Shown here: one piece after another, positions 41,369-49,121 of the stretch
Numbering within the stretch: the stretch's first letter is position 1
Layout of the letters: each line of letters opens with the position of its first letter
Source: Agrococcus sp. SGAir0287
GTDB lineage: Bacteria; Actinomycetota; Actinomycetes; Actinomycetales; Microbacteriaceae
Length of the DNA: 64,000 nucleotides
Direction: 5' to 3'
Assembly: GCF_005484985.1 (NCBI RefSeq)
Contig: NZ_CP027942.1
Coordinates: 930,001-994,000 of the forward strand
Made by a program: the position numbers and the translations under genes
The notes under the pieces: generated by a model
What the model was told of the DNA's origin: nothing
The model's input: the letters and a program-made list of their open reading frames with translations, nothing else
Database searches by the model: none

Positions 41369-41809
41369 TCAGTCGCCGGGCGGACGGCTCCGGTTGCGCT
41401 TCACCTCGCCGCGCCGCCGCTTCTCGTCGAGCCGTCGCCGCCTGGAGCCGAGCGTGGGCCGCGTCGCTCGACGCGGCGTCGCGGGAATCAACGCGTCGCG
41501 AAGGAGGTCGGCGAGCCGATCGCGCGCCTCGGCGCGATTCTGCCGCTGCGACCGCTGCGTGGCGACGGCGACCATCAACGTCGTCCCCGACAGTCGAGGC
41601 GCCAGGCGCGCCAGCGCACGGGCGCGCTGCGTCGGAGTCAGGGCGCTCGTCGTCGCGAGGTCCAGCGAGAGCTGGACCCGGGAGTCGGTCGTGTTCACAC
41701 CCTGCCCGCCAGGCCCGGAGGCGTGCGAGAAGCGCTCCTGCAGCTCGCTCGCCGGGATGCGCAGCCCGTGCGGCGCCCCCGGCCCGGCTGCCACGTGCAG
41801 GTCGTCCAT
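41369..41809 (-). CDS. arfB: Peptidyl-tRNA hydrolase ArfB (alternative ribosome rescue)
   Basis: A 146-residue class-I release-factor-like protein without codon-recognition domains. The catalytic loop SHASGPGGQGVNTTDSRV holds the GGQ that cleaves peptidyl-tRNA. A long basic tail (about residues 110-146, RRRRLDEKRRRGEVKRNRS) is the part that reaches into the empty mRNA channel of stalled ribosomes in this family. The opening residues LRIPASELQERF also match. Length usual (about 140). Confidence 0.94.
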   Translation of the reverse strand: MDDLHVAAGPGAPHGLRIPASELQERFSHASGPGGQGVNTTDSRVQLSLDLATTSALTPTQRARALARLAPRLSGTTLMVAVATQRSQRQNRAEARDRLADLLRDALIPATPRRATRPTLGSRRRRLDEKRRRGEVKRNRSRPPGD

Positions 41810-41861
41810 GCCCTCGAGTCTGCCGGGCGCGGACGTCAGGACTGCGCGTCGTCACCGCGGG

Positions 41862-42017
41862 TCATGGCGGGCCGCCCACCGTCGACTCCTCGTCGTCGAC
41901 GGGGTCGCCCGACGGGGTCAGCGGGCCGCCATCCGGCGCGCCGTCGGGCAGCAGGGTCTCGTCGTCACCCGGCGCGGCGTCGTCCGTCCCGCGCCGATCG
42001 GCATGTGCATCGCTCAT
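41862..42017 (-). CDS. Small acidic protein (51 residues)
   Basis: Reads MSDAHADRRGTDDAAPG and ends STVGGPP; Asp/Pro/Gly-rich and probably disordered. The ATG at 42017 is 6 nt after CATGCT on this strand. No family recognised. It resembles the products at 40732 and 42080 in size, start and composition. Confidence 0.5.
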   Translation of the reverse strand: MSDAHADRRGTDDAAPGDDETLLPDGAPDGGPLTPSGDPVDDEESTVGGPP

Positions 42018-42079
42018 GCGTCGAGCATGCGCTGCCGGCGGGCCGGGCGCGACGGGCTTGCGCGCCCCGCCCGTGGGCG

Positions 42080-42250
42080 TCAGCCTTCGCGCGGGGCGTC
42101 GTCGGCGCGGTCGTCCGCGCGCATCGCGGCGACGTCGGGCATGATCCCCGTGCTGCGCAGCGCCTCCGCGCGATCGTCGACGGCTGCATCCTCTGCGCCG
42201 CCGAGGCGTGCGTCGTCGTCGTGCTGCGGGGCGTGTGCGTCGGTGCTCAT
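42080..42250 (-). CDS. Small acidic protein (56 residues)
   Basis: Begins MSTDAHAPQHDDDARLGG and ends RADDRADDAPREG. The middle (DDRAEALRSTGIMPDVAAMRADD) may form a helix. TAGCGT (42257-42262) lies 6 nt before the ATG at 42250 on this strand, a clear leaderless-type -10, which supports expression. Function unknown. Confidence 0.55.
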   Translation of the reverse strand: MSTDAHAPQHDDDARLGGAEDAAVDDRAEALRSTGIMPDVAAMRADDRADDAPREG

Positions 42251-42303
42251 GCGGCGACGCTAGGGGAGCGGAGGCGGCCGGCGGAGGGGGTGGACAGCGA
42301 CGA

Positions 42304-42636
42304 TCACACCGCGCACGCGACGCACGTGAGAGCCTGGGGCCGAGCCTCGAGCCTGCCGGAGGGGATGGGGGCGCCGCATCGGATGCACGTCGGCACCTCG
42401 CCCCGCGCAGCGGCCTCGGCGGCGCGGTCGAGCTCCGCGAGCGTGCGAACCGCCCGCTCGCGCAGCCCCTCGAGGCGCGACCACTCCTCGGACAGCGGCA
42501 CGCCGTCGGGATCGTGCTCGTCGTCGTCCTGCTCGCCGCGCCGCAGGGCGCGCAGCTCGACGAGCTGCTGCTCGAGCCGCGTCAGGCGGTCGGCGGCGGC
42601 GATGCGCTGCGACGCGATCCGCGCTGCGTGGTCCAT
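42304..42636 (-). CDS. TraR/DksA-type zinc-finger protein
   Basis: A 110-residue protein of the TraR/DksA family. A long helical coiled-coil (about residues 1-75, RIAAADRLTRLEQQLVELRAL) leads to a four-Cys zinc finger, TCIRCGAPIPSGRLEARPQALTCVAC (split here: CIRCG at the start, CVAC at the end). DksA-like proteins enter the secondary channel of RNA polymerase; whether this one does is not known, and the acidic tip residues of DksA are not obvious. Confidence 0.85.
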   Translation of the reverse strand: MDHAARIASQRIAAADRLTRLEQQLVELRALRRGEQDDDEHDPDGVPLSEEWSRLEGLRERAVRTLAELDRAAEAAARGEVPTCIRCGAPIPSGRLEARPQALTCVACAV

Positions 42637-42677
42637 GCGATCACCCCATCACGAGCCACCCACGGCGGGCGAGGCGG

Positions 42678-43019
42678 TCAGGCGCCGCAGCGTCGTCGGA
42701 CCGAGCGCTCCACGATCGTCCGCGTCGCGCCCGGCGGCTGCGGCAGTCGCAGCACCTCCGCGAGCCGCTCTGTCACGACGGCGGTGGCGACGTCGTCGTC
42801 GCCCACGCTCGCGAGACGCACCGGCAGCGAGCGCACGAGGCGCTCGAGATCCGCCCGGATCGCGGGATCGGCGTCGTCGTCGAGCGCGTTCGACAGCAGC
42901 TCGACGGCGTCCCACAACCCGGCGAGTGCGTACGCGACCGCCCTGTCGGGATCGCGCTCGGCCCGCATGCGCCCCATCGAGCGCTCGCGGATCTCGCGAA
43001 CTGCCCCCTGGGTGCTCAT
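42678..43019 (-). CDS. Uncharacterised helical protein, related to the product at 43168
   Basis: A 113-residue, mostly helical protein. The start MSTQGAVREIRERSMGRMRAE then VAYALAGLWDAVELLSNALDD resembles that of the next upstream gene (MSTAKRLQEIREETAARAM, then MRGIWAALEEIAAAVDSR), so they may be paralogues. The C-terminal half has ERLVRSLPVRLASVGDDDVATAVVTERLAEVLRL and a basic end with one Cys. A GGAGG ribosome-binding site is 8-9 nt before the ATG at 43019. Family unknown. Confidence 0.6.
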   Translation of the reverse strand: MSTQGAVREIRERSMGRMRAERDPDRAVAYALAGLWDAVELLSNALDDDADPAIRADLERLVRSLPVRLASVGDDDVATAVVTERLAEVLRLPQPPGATRTIVERSVRRRCGA

Positions 43020-43167
43020 CGGAATACCTCCCCTGACATAGGGTTTTCGTCCGCCGAAAGCGTACTCCGAGAGGGGTACGACGTCACCCGGCTGGCGCTC
43101 AGATACGCGAATCGCGACCTTCGTCGCGCCGTACGGCGGCGGGAAGGTCGCAGGGACGCGTCGCGCG

Positions 43168-43503
43168 TCAGCTCGAGAAGCGCTTGCGGACCCGGTCCGC
43201 ATCCTCGGGGCCGAGGCTCCAGTGCTTGTGCTTCGTGTGGGTGAACGCGGGGCCGCCGTCGTCGGGCTCGCGCAGGAAAGCGCGGATGCGGCGGTCGGGC
43301 TGGCCGAGCTCGCGTCCGAGCTCGCGCGGCGTGATGCCGTCGCCGGAGGATGCTCGACCGCGCGAGTCGACCGCCGCGGCGATCTCCTCGAGCGCAGCCC
43401 AGATGCCGCGCATGGCCTCCGCCATCTCGTCGGTCATGTCGGCGCGCATGGCGCGCGCTGCGGTCTCCTCGCGAATCTCCTGCAGCCGCTTGGCAGTCGA
43501 CAC
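43168..43503 (-). CDS. Uncharacterised protein with C-terminal HTH-like region
   Basis: A 111-residue protein with a helical N-terminus similar to the product at 42678. The C-terminal part, GITPRELGRELGQPDRRIRAFLRE followed by HTKHKHWSLGPEDADRVRKRF, reads like a small DNA-binding helix-turn-helix that ends in a basic segment. The GTG at 43503 has GAGGAGG 5-8 nt upstream. Possibly a nucleoid-associated or phage-type regulator; not recognised. Confidence 0.6.
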   Translation of the reverse strand: MSTAKRLQEIREETAARAMRADMTDEMAEAMRGIWAALEEIAAAVDSRGRASSGDGITPRELGRELGQPDRRIRAFLREPDDGGPAFTHTKHKHWSLGPEDADRVRKRFSS

Positions 43504-43607
43504 TTCGCCTCCTCATGTGGAGCGTTCGTCACGCTCGTGCCCGATGGTATGGCCCATCCGGTGAGAGGCCTGCTACCACCCGGGGGACATGCGTCGTGGT
43601 GGAGGCG

Positions 43608-43949
43608 TCACGCTCGCGACGCGTGTCGCATCGGTCGGGCGGCCATCCCGGGCTCGGCGCGACTCGCCGGAGGCGGCTTCATGGGCACGAGCGGCACGGT
43701 CGGCGCGCCGGAGCCCCCTGCCGCGAGCGAGCGACCCGTGCGCCGCTCGTAGAGCGCGAGGACGCCGCGATGCGCCTCGTCGGGCGATGCCCAGTAGCCG
43801 ATGAGCGCGCGGCGCGCGCGATCCTCCTCGGGCGTGACGGCGCGCGCGTACCACTCGCGCCGCGGCCCGAGCGCGACCATGCGGACGATCGCGATGAGCT
43901 CGCCGCTCGCGGGGTGCCGCACCTCCCACTCCACGGGCCGCATCGTCAT
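43608..43949 (-). CDS. Uncharacterised 113-residue protein
   Basis: Begins MTMRPVEWEVRHPASGELIAI and contains REWYARAVTPEEDRARRALIGYWASPDEAHRGVLALYERRTGR; the C-terminus is Pro/Ala-rich and likely disordered. The AGCGTA at 43957-43962 reads TACGCT on this strand, 7 nt before the ATG at 43949, a leaderless-type start. No family recognised; the region from 40477 to here holds several such small genes. Confidence 0.55.
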   Translation of the reverse strand: MTMRPVEWEVRHPASGELIAIVRMVALGPRREWYARAVTPEEDRARRALIGYWASPDEAHRGVLALYERRTGRSLAAGGSGAPTVPLVPMKPPPASRAEPGMAARPMRHASRA

Positions 43950-44023
43950 GGGCGCGAGCGTAGGGCGCACCATCGACACGGCTCGCGGCGGGCCGCGTCG
44001 CGCGACCCGCCGCGATCGCGGCG

Positions 44024-44872
44024 TCAGGCGATGGCGCGCAGCCCCTCGACGAGCGGCGTCGTCGGGCGGCCGATGAGCTGCGAGAGCGTGCGGTCGGAGG
44101 AGTCGAGCGCGCCCTGCGCGATGCCGGCGTCGAGCGCGGCGACGAATCCCGCCGTGCCGGCGTCGAGGCCCGCGGCCTGCAGCGCGGCCACGTGCTCGTC
44201 GGTCGTCAGGTGGACGTAGCGAACCTCGCGGCCCACGACCTCGGAGATCGCGGCGGCGAGCTCGTCGAACGTCCAGCTCACGTCGCCGGCGAGCTCGTGG
44301 ATGCGGCCCGCGTGGCTGTCGTCGAGGGCGACGACCGCCGCGGCGTCGGCGTAGTCGATGCGGCTCGCGCTCGCGACGCGACCCTCGCCGGCCGATCCCG
44401 CGATCTCGCCGGTCTCGCGCGCGCGGGCGACGTCCGCGGCGTAGTTCTCGGTGTACCAGTCGTTGCGGAGGATCGTGGTCGGGATGCCGGAGGCGGCGAG
44501 GAGCCGCTCGGTCTCGACGTGCTCGGGCGCGAGCGGCAGCGGCGAGGTCTCGGCGCTGAGGATGCTCGTGTAGACGATGCGGCCGACGCCGGCCGCCTTC
44601 GCGGCGTCGATGACCGCGGCGTGCTGCGGCACGCGCTTGCCGGGCTCCGACGCCGACACGAGCACGAGCACGTCGACGCCCTCGAGCGCGGGCGCGAGGG
44701 TCTCGGGGCGGTCGTAGTCGACGTGCGCCGTCGCGACGCCCTCGGGCGCCTCGACGCGCTCGGGCGATCGGGCGCCCGCGACCACGTCGGCGGGGGCGGC
44801 GCCACGAGCGACGAGCCGCTCGACGATGAGACGGCCGAGGTGGCCGGTGGATCCGGTGACGAGGACGGTCAT
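44024..44872 (-). CDS. NAD(P)H:quinone oxidoreductase QorB-like (NmrA/atypical SDR)
   Basis: A 282-residue NmrA-like atypical SDR of the QorB (YtfG) group. The NAD(P) motif VTGSTGHLGRLIVERL is at the N-terminus, then VYTSILSAET and the late LRNDWYTENYAADV and TFDELAAAISEVVGREVRYVHLT. In Corynebacterium and Escherichia coli such enzymes reduce quinones and the gene is next to an HxlR-type regulator, as here (110 nt, divergent). A role in quinone detoxification is likely. Confidence 0.85.
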   Translation of the reverse strand: MTVLVTGSTGHLGRLIVERLVARGAAPADVVAGARSPERVEAPEGVATAHVDYDRPETLAPALEGVDVLVLVSASEPGKRVPQHAAVIDAAKAAGVGRIVYTSILSAETSPLPLAPEHVETERLLAASGIPTTILRNDWYTENYAADVARARETGEIAGSAGEGRVASASRIDYADAAAVVALDDSHAGRIHELAGDVSWTFDELAAAISEVVGREVRYVHLTTDEHVAALQAAGLDAGTAGFVAALDAGIAQGALDSSDRTLSQLIGRPTTPLVEGLRAIA

Positions 44873-44954
44873 GGGGTTCCCTTCGCTGTCGGCACGCGGT
44901 CGCGCGCTCGTCGGCGTGCAGCGACCGAGCGGCGTGCCGCATTCCCGATCGCGG

Positions 44955-44993
44955 GTACCCACCTTCCGGTACGGTACTGACGTGACGGTCAGT
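44955..44993. promoter_or_regulatory. Operator region of the HxlR regulator
   Basis: Two dyads overlap the start of the regulator gene. GTACC (44955-44959) faces GGTAC (44968-44972), with GGTAC repeated at 44973-44977. ACTGAC-N6-GTCAGT at 44976-44993 spans the GTG start at 44982. TACGGT (44970-44975) is 6 nt before the GTG and looks like a leaderless -10, so binding here would block the gene's own promoter. HxlR/QorR proteins usually bind such dyads in the divergent gap. Confidence 0.55.
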
Positions 44994-45353
44994 CTTGCGC
45001 AGATCCGGGCCCAGCATCCCGGCGCCTTCACCCATGCGTGTCCCACGCGCACCGTGCTCGATCACGTCATGAGCCGATGGGGCGTGCTCGTGCTGTGCGA
45101 GCTCGGCGAGGGCACGCGGCGGTGGAGCGAGCTCCGCCGCGAGGTCGACGGCATCAGCGAGAAGATGCTCGGGCAGACGCTGCGCGTGCTCGTCGCCGAC
45201 GGGCTCGTCGAGCGCGAGTCGCGGCCGACCGTGCCGCCGCACGTCGACTACCGCCTCACCGAGCGCGGTCGAGCGCTCGTCGATCGCATGCTGCCGCTGC
45301 TCGCGTGGATCGGCGAGAACGCCGACGCCATGCTCGGCGGACGACGCGACTGA
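44982..45353 (+). CDS. HxlR/QorR-type redox regulator (DUF24)
   Basis: A 123-residue HxlR-family winged-helix regulator. RTVLDHVMSRWGVLVLCELGEG, then RRWSELRREVDGISEKMLGQTLRVLVADGLVERE, and the wing VPPHVDYRLTERGRAL match the family. A Cys at about residue 20 (HACPTRT) is at the position used for redox sensing by QorR of Corynebacterium; a second is at about residue 39. It is divergent from the quinone oxidoreductase gene, the standard QorR/Qor2 layout, so oxidation by quinones or diamide-like stress would derepress both. Confidence 0.9.
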   Translation: MTVSLAQIRAQHPGAFTHACPTRTVLDHVMSRWGVLVLCELGEGTRRWSELRREVDGISEKMLGQTLRVLVADGLVERESRPTVPPHVDYRLTERGRALVDRMLPLLAWIGENADAMLGGRRD

Positions 45354-45386
45354 CGCGAGCGCGCGGCTCGCACCTAGGCTCTCGCC

Positions 45387-46691
45387 ATGGACGAGCGCAT
45401 CGTGCAGGCGTCCCGCGTGGTGCGCGCGCCCGCGGCGACGATCTTCGAGCTCATCGCCGATCCCGGACGGCAGCCCGAGTGGGACGGCAACGACAACCTC
45501 GCCGCGGCCGCGCCCGGTCAGCGCGTGCACGCGGTGGGCGACGTCTTCGTCATGACGATCACGAACGGCGAGGATCGCCACAACCACGTCGTCGCGTTCG
45601 AGGAGGGACGCAGGATCGCGTGGCGCCCCGCGGAGCCGGGCGCGGCGCCGGTCGGCCACGAGTGGCGGTGGGAGGTCGAGGACCTGGGCGACGGCACGAG
45701 CCGCGTCACCCACTCCTACGACTGGCGCGACCTGCGCGACGAGCGCCGGATACCGAGGGCGACGGCGACGACGCATGAGCGGCTGCTCGCATCCGTCGAT
45801 CGGCTCGCCGAGCTTGCCGCCTCGATCGCGGATGCGGGCGGCTCGGTGCCGGACGGGGAGGAGGCGGGCGCACCCCCGACGGCCATGCGCATCGTCGTGC
45901 TCGTGCCCGCCGACGACGTCGACGAGCTCGACGTGCTCGTGCCCGAGGTGCTCGGCACCGCGGAGGGCGCCGAGCTCGACCTCGAGGTCGTCATCGTGCC
46001 GGCGACGGCGGTCGTGGCGGACGCGGCCGCTGCGCTCGCGGCCCTCGACGCACGGATCGGCGTCGCCCCGGCACCGCTCGCGTCCTCCGCGTCCGCGACG
46101 CTCGCGCGGGCGCTGCGGGAGGCCGCACCGCGGGCCGACGTCGTCGTGGCGCTGGGTGCGCACGGTCGCAACGATCCCGCCGAGCTGCCCGCGCTGCTCG
46201 CGCGTCTCGACGAGGGCGACGTCGACGTCGTCGTCGGCAGCGGACTCGCCCAGGCCGCGTCGCCCGGCTTCGTGGCGATGCGGGCGCCCGTCGCCGCGGC
46301 GGTCGCCGCTCGCGTCGCAGGCGGCGTCGGCCGCATCCCCGTCGTCGTGGCGTCCCTCGGCCTGGCGGTCGCGACCGTCGACGTCGAGGACCGCGCAGCG
46401 AGGAGCGTCGTCGATGTCGTGGACGGCTGGCACGCGTGGCACGACCGACTCGCGCTCGCGCTGCTCGACCGCCGCGTCCTGCGCCTCGTCGTCCTCGTCG
46501 GCCTCGTGCTCGTCGCGTCTGGGGCCCTGCTCGGCCTCGCCCTGGTCGTGCCCGCGATCGTCGGCCTCGCCGGTGCGCAGGGGTTCGTGGTCGCCGGATG
46601 CCTGGCGGTGACGGGCGTCGTCGTCGCGGCGGCGGGGCTCGCGCTCGACGCCCTCGGCATCGCCGGTCGGATGCGCGCGCGCGAGCGCTGA
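45387..46691 (+). CDS. SRPBCC-domain protein fused to a degenerate GT2-like membrane protein
   Basis: A 434-residue fusion. Residues about 1-148 are an SRPBCC/START-like lipid-binding fold (MDERIVQASRVVRAPAATIFELIADPGRQPEWDG, split here from HEWRWEVEDLGDGTSRVTHSYDWRDL). After an acidic linker, residues about 168-345 resemble a GT2 glycosyltransferase such as dolichyl-phosphate mannosyltransferase (PAELPALLARLDEGDVDVVVGSG), but the DxD region reads ALGAHG, so catalysis is doubtful. Two hydrophobic helices follow (about 366-393, 398-424). The frame has no stop between the parts. TAGGCT lies 6 nt before the ATG. Function unknown. Confidence 0.7.
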   Translation: MDERIVQASRVVRAPAATIFELIADPGRQPEWDGNDNLAAAAPGQRVHAVGDVFVMTITNGEDRHNHVVAFEEGRRIAWRPAEPGAAPVGHEWRWEVEDLGDGTSRVTHSYDWRDLRDERRIPRATATTHERLLASVDRLAELAASIADAGGSVPDGEEAGAPPTAMRIVVLVPADDVDELDVLVPEVLGTAEGAELDLEVVIVPATAVVADAAAALAALDARIGVAPAPLASSASATLARALREAAPRADVVVALGAHGRNDPAELPALLARLDEGDVDVVVGSGLAQAASPGFVAMRAPVAAAVAARVAGGVGRIPVVVASLGLAVATVDVEDRAARSVVDVVDGWHAWHDRLALALLDRRVLRLVVLVGLVLVASGALLGLALVVPAIVGLAGAQGFVVAGCLAVTGVVVAAAGLALDALGIAGRMRARER

Positions 46692-46700
46692 GCAGGCGCT

Positions 46701-46718
46701 GCGGGCAATCGTGCCCGC
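46701..46718 (+). terminator. Hairpin after the SRPBCC fusion gene
   Basis: GCGGGCA (46701-46707) pairs with TGCCCGC (46712-46718) around ATCG, 10 nt after the stop at 46691. It is short and GC-rich, without a U-tract. The following stretch to 46903 carries TAGCAT as a possible -10 for the helicase gene. Confidence 0.5.
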
Positions 46719-46903
46719 GAGGCGCTAGCATCGATGGTGCACCGGCGTCCGGCCGGCCGTGGCCGTCATCTCTGGCACGACCGATCCCGCCCCTCGCCCG
46801 TCGCAGCACTCGCCGATCCTCCCTCGAGCGGATCCGCCAGGCGTCGACGGCGATCTTGACGCCTCGTGCGGCACGACGACGCGTTCGCGTCGAGAGGAGA
46901 GAC

Positions 46904-49021
46904 GTGGCAGACAGCCAGGGTGCGGGCACCGCGACGGCCGAGCGGCCGCAGCAGCGCCAGCAGCAGCAGCGCCGCGAGGGCGGCATCATCCCTCGGCTCG
47001 CGCGCGCTGCGCGCGAGGTCGAGGGCAGCGTGCAGCGCGGTGCGGCGAGCCGCAGCGCACGCGCGAAGCTCCAGGCGGCGGCCATGCTCGTCCGCGAGGA
47101 GCGCGCGCGCGTCAAGGCCGACGCGGAGCTGAGCCACGAGCGTCGCGCCGAGGAGCTGAAGCGCCTCGACGGCGTCGCGCTCATCCTCGGCAAGGCCGCC
47201 TCGCGCGACCCCTCCCTGCTGCCGCTGCTCGGCGAGGGCGCTCCGCCGTCGGCCGCGGCGCAGGAGGCGCGTCGCACGATGCTGCAGGCGGCGGGCATCG
47301 AGGTCGAGCCCGAGCCGCAGCCCGCGCCCGATCCCGTCGAGACCATCGAGCTCGAGCGGCAGGTCGTGCCGTCGTCGGTGCTGTCGCAGCAGCTCGCCAA
47401 CCCGTTCCTCGCGCCGGACCTCGACACGCCCAGGCGCGTACCGAAGCCGGACAGGCTCGCGGGATTCGACCTGCTCGACCCCCTGTTCCACTCCTTCGAG
47501 TACGGCGCCGACGGCACCGCCGCGACCATGGAGCTGCCGGAGCGCGTCGACCGCTTCACGCCGCGCGGCCTCGAGCTCATGCAGCACCAGGCGCAGCTCG
47601 TCGGCGCGGTCGCCGAGGGGCACCGATCCTTCCTGCTCGCCGACGAGCCCGGCCTCGGCAAGACGGCGCAGGCGCTCATCGCGGCGGAGGCCGCGGGCGC
47701 GTTCCCGCTGCTCGTCGTGAGTCCCGCCGTGGTGAAGATGAACTGGGCGCGCGAGGCCGAGCGATGGATCCCCGGCCGCTCCGTGTCGATCGTGCAGGGC
47801 GACGGCGCGTCGCTCGACGGCTTCGCCGACGTCATCGTCATCAACTACGAGGTGCTCGACCGACACGTCGGCTGGCTGCGTCGGCACGGCTTCCGCGGGC
47901 TCGTCGTCGACGAGGCGCACTTCATCAAGAACACGACCTCGAAGCGCTCGCGGCACGTGCTCGACATCGCCGCGTCGATCCGCGCCCGCCACGCGAAGCC
48001 GCTGCTCATGGCGCTCACGGGCACGCCCCTCATCAACGACATCGAGGACTTCCGCGCCATCTGGCAGCTCCTGGGCTGGATCGACGGCCGGCAGCCGAAC
48101 GCCGAGCTCACCGAGGCGCTCGAGGCCACGCACCTCACGCCCATGGACGCCGCCTTCTACCGTGCGGCGCGGCACGCGGTCGTCGACATGGGCATCGTGC
48201 GCCGCCGCAAGGTCGACGTCGCCTCCGACATCCCCGCGCGCACGATCGCCGACCTGCCCGTCGAGCTCGACGACGCGGCGGCGCGGTCGATCCGCGAGGC
48301 GGAGCGCGAGCTCGCGACGCGTCTCGTGCAGCGCTACGACCGCGCGGTCGCGGCCCGCACCGAGCCGACGATCGGCATCGACCACGACCTCGTGCGCCGC
48401 ATCGCGACGAGCGAGGTCGACGGCGACGACTCGTCGGGCACGGGTGAGAACGTCTTCCGCCTCGTGCGCCAGATCGGCACGGCGAAGGCGGCGCTCGCCG
48501 CCGACTACGCCGCGCAGCTCGCGCGCAGCGTCGGCAAGGTCGTCCTGTTCGCGAAGCACGTGGATGCGATGGACATCGCCGAGCGCACGCTCGCCGAGCG
48601 CGGTCTGAAGACCGTGTCGATCCGCGGCGACCAGACGCCGGCCGCGCGGCAGGCGGCGATCGACGCGTTCGTCGAGGACCCGGCGGTCACCGTCGCGGTC
48701 TGCTCGCTCACCGCAGCCGGCATCGGCATCAACCTGCAGGTCGCCTCGAACATGGTGCTCGCCGAGCTCTCGTGGACCGACGCGGAGCAGACGCAGGCGA
48801 TCGACCGCATCCACCGCATCGGCCAGTCGATGCCGGTGACGGTGTGGCGCATCGTGGCCGCGCACACGGTCGACACGCGCATCGCCGAGCTGCTCGACTC
48901 GAAGGCCGGCCTCGCGCAGGCCGCGCTCGACGGCATCGAGCAGGAGGCGACGAGCCTCGACCTGCGGCTCGAGACGCTCGTGGGCCTGCTCGAGCAGGCG
49001 CTGCGCGCTCGCGGCGACTGA
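46904..49021 (+). CDS. SNF2-family DEAD/DEAH-box helicase
   Basis: A 705-residue SNF2-type ATPase. The N-terminal about 220 residues are Gln/Glu/Arg-rich and probably extended or coiled. Helicase motifs: Walker A DEPGLGKTAQAL (near residue 247), DEAH in LVVDEAHFIKN (near 336), ALTGTPLIND, and motifs V-VI in ASNMVLAELSWTDAEQTQAIDRIHRIGQS (split here at the end, near 637). It translocates on double-stranded DNA in known relatives and is closest in style to SMARCAL1/HepA-like annealing helicases; its task is not known. The GTG at 46904 follows GAGAGGAGAG. Confidence 0.9.
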   Translation: MADSQGAGTATAERPQQRQQQQRREGGIIPRLARAAREVEGSVQRGAASRSARAKLQAAAMLVREERARVKADAELSHERRAEELKRLDGVALILGKAASRDPSLLPLLGEGAPPSAAAQEARRTMLQAAGIEVEPEPQPAPDPVETIELERQVVPSSVLSQQLANPFLAPDLDTPRRVPKPDRLAGFDLLDPLFHSFEYGADGTAATMELPERVDRFTPRGLELMQHQAQLVGAVAEGHRSFLLADEPGLGKTAQALIAAEAAGAFPLLVVSPAVVKMNWAREAERWIPGRSVSIVQGDGASLDGFADVIVINYEVLDRHVGWLRRHGFRGLVVDEAHFIKNTTSKRSRHVLDIAASIRARHAKPLLMALTGTPLINDIEDFRAIWQLLGWIDGRQPNAELTEALEATHLTPMDAAFYRAARHAVVDMGIVRRRKVDVASDIPARTIADLPVELDDAAARSIREAERELATRLVQRYDRAVAARTEPTIGIDHDLVRRIATSEVDGDDSSGTGENVFRLVRQIGTAKAALAADYAAQLARSVGKVVLFAKHVDAMDIAERTLAERGLKTVSIRGDQTPAARQAAIDAFVEDPAVTVAVCSLTAAGIGINLQVASNMVLAELSWTDAEQTQAIDRIHRIGQSMPVTVWRIVAAHTVDTRIAELLDSKAGLAQAALDGIEQEATSLDLRLETLVGLLEQALRARGD

Positions 49022-49029
49022 CGAACGGC

Positions 49030-49056
49030 GCCGAGGGCTGCCACGCAGCCCTCGGC
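49030..49056 (+). terminator. Hairpin terminator between helicase and clp genes
   Basis: GCCGAGGGCTGC (49030-49041) pairs perfectly with GCAGCCCTCGGC (49045-49056) around a CAC loop. It ends 65 nt before the clpP start, so clpP has its own promoter. Confidence 0.7.
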
Positions 49057-49121
49057 AGCGCCGGGCAGCCCTGAGCGGCGCGGGCTGGATGGCGAGGTCC
49101 GCTGCGCGCGAGCGTGGGCGC

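Noticed and set aside
46436..46903. A 156-residue N-terminal extension of the SNF2 helicase
   Set aside because: The extension overlaps the previous gene in another frame, is Arg/Pro-rich without pattern, and GTG 46904 has a strong ribosome-binding site.
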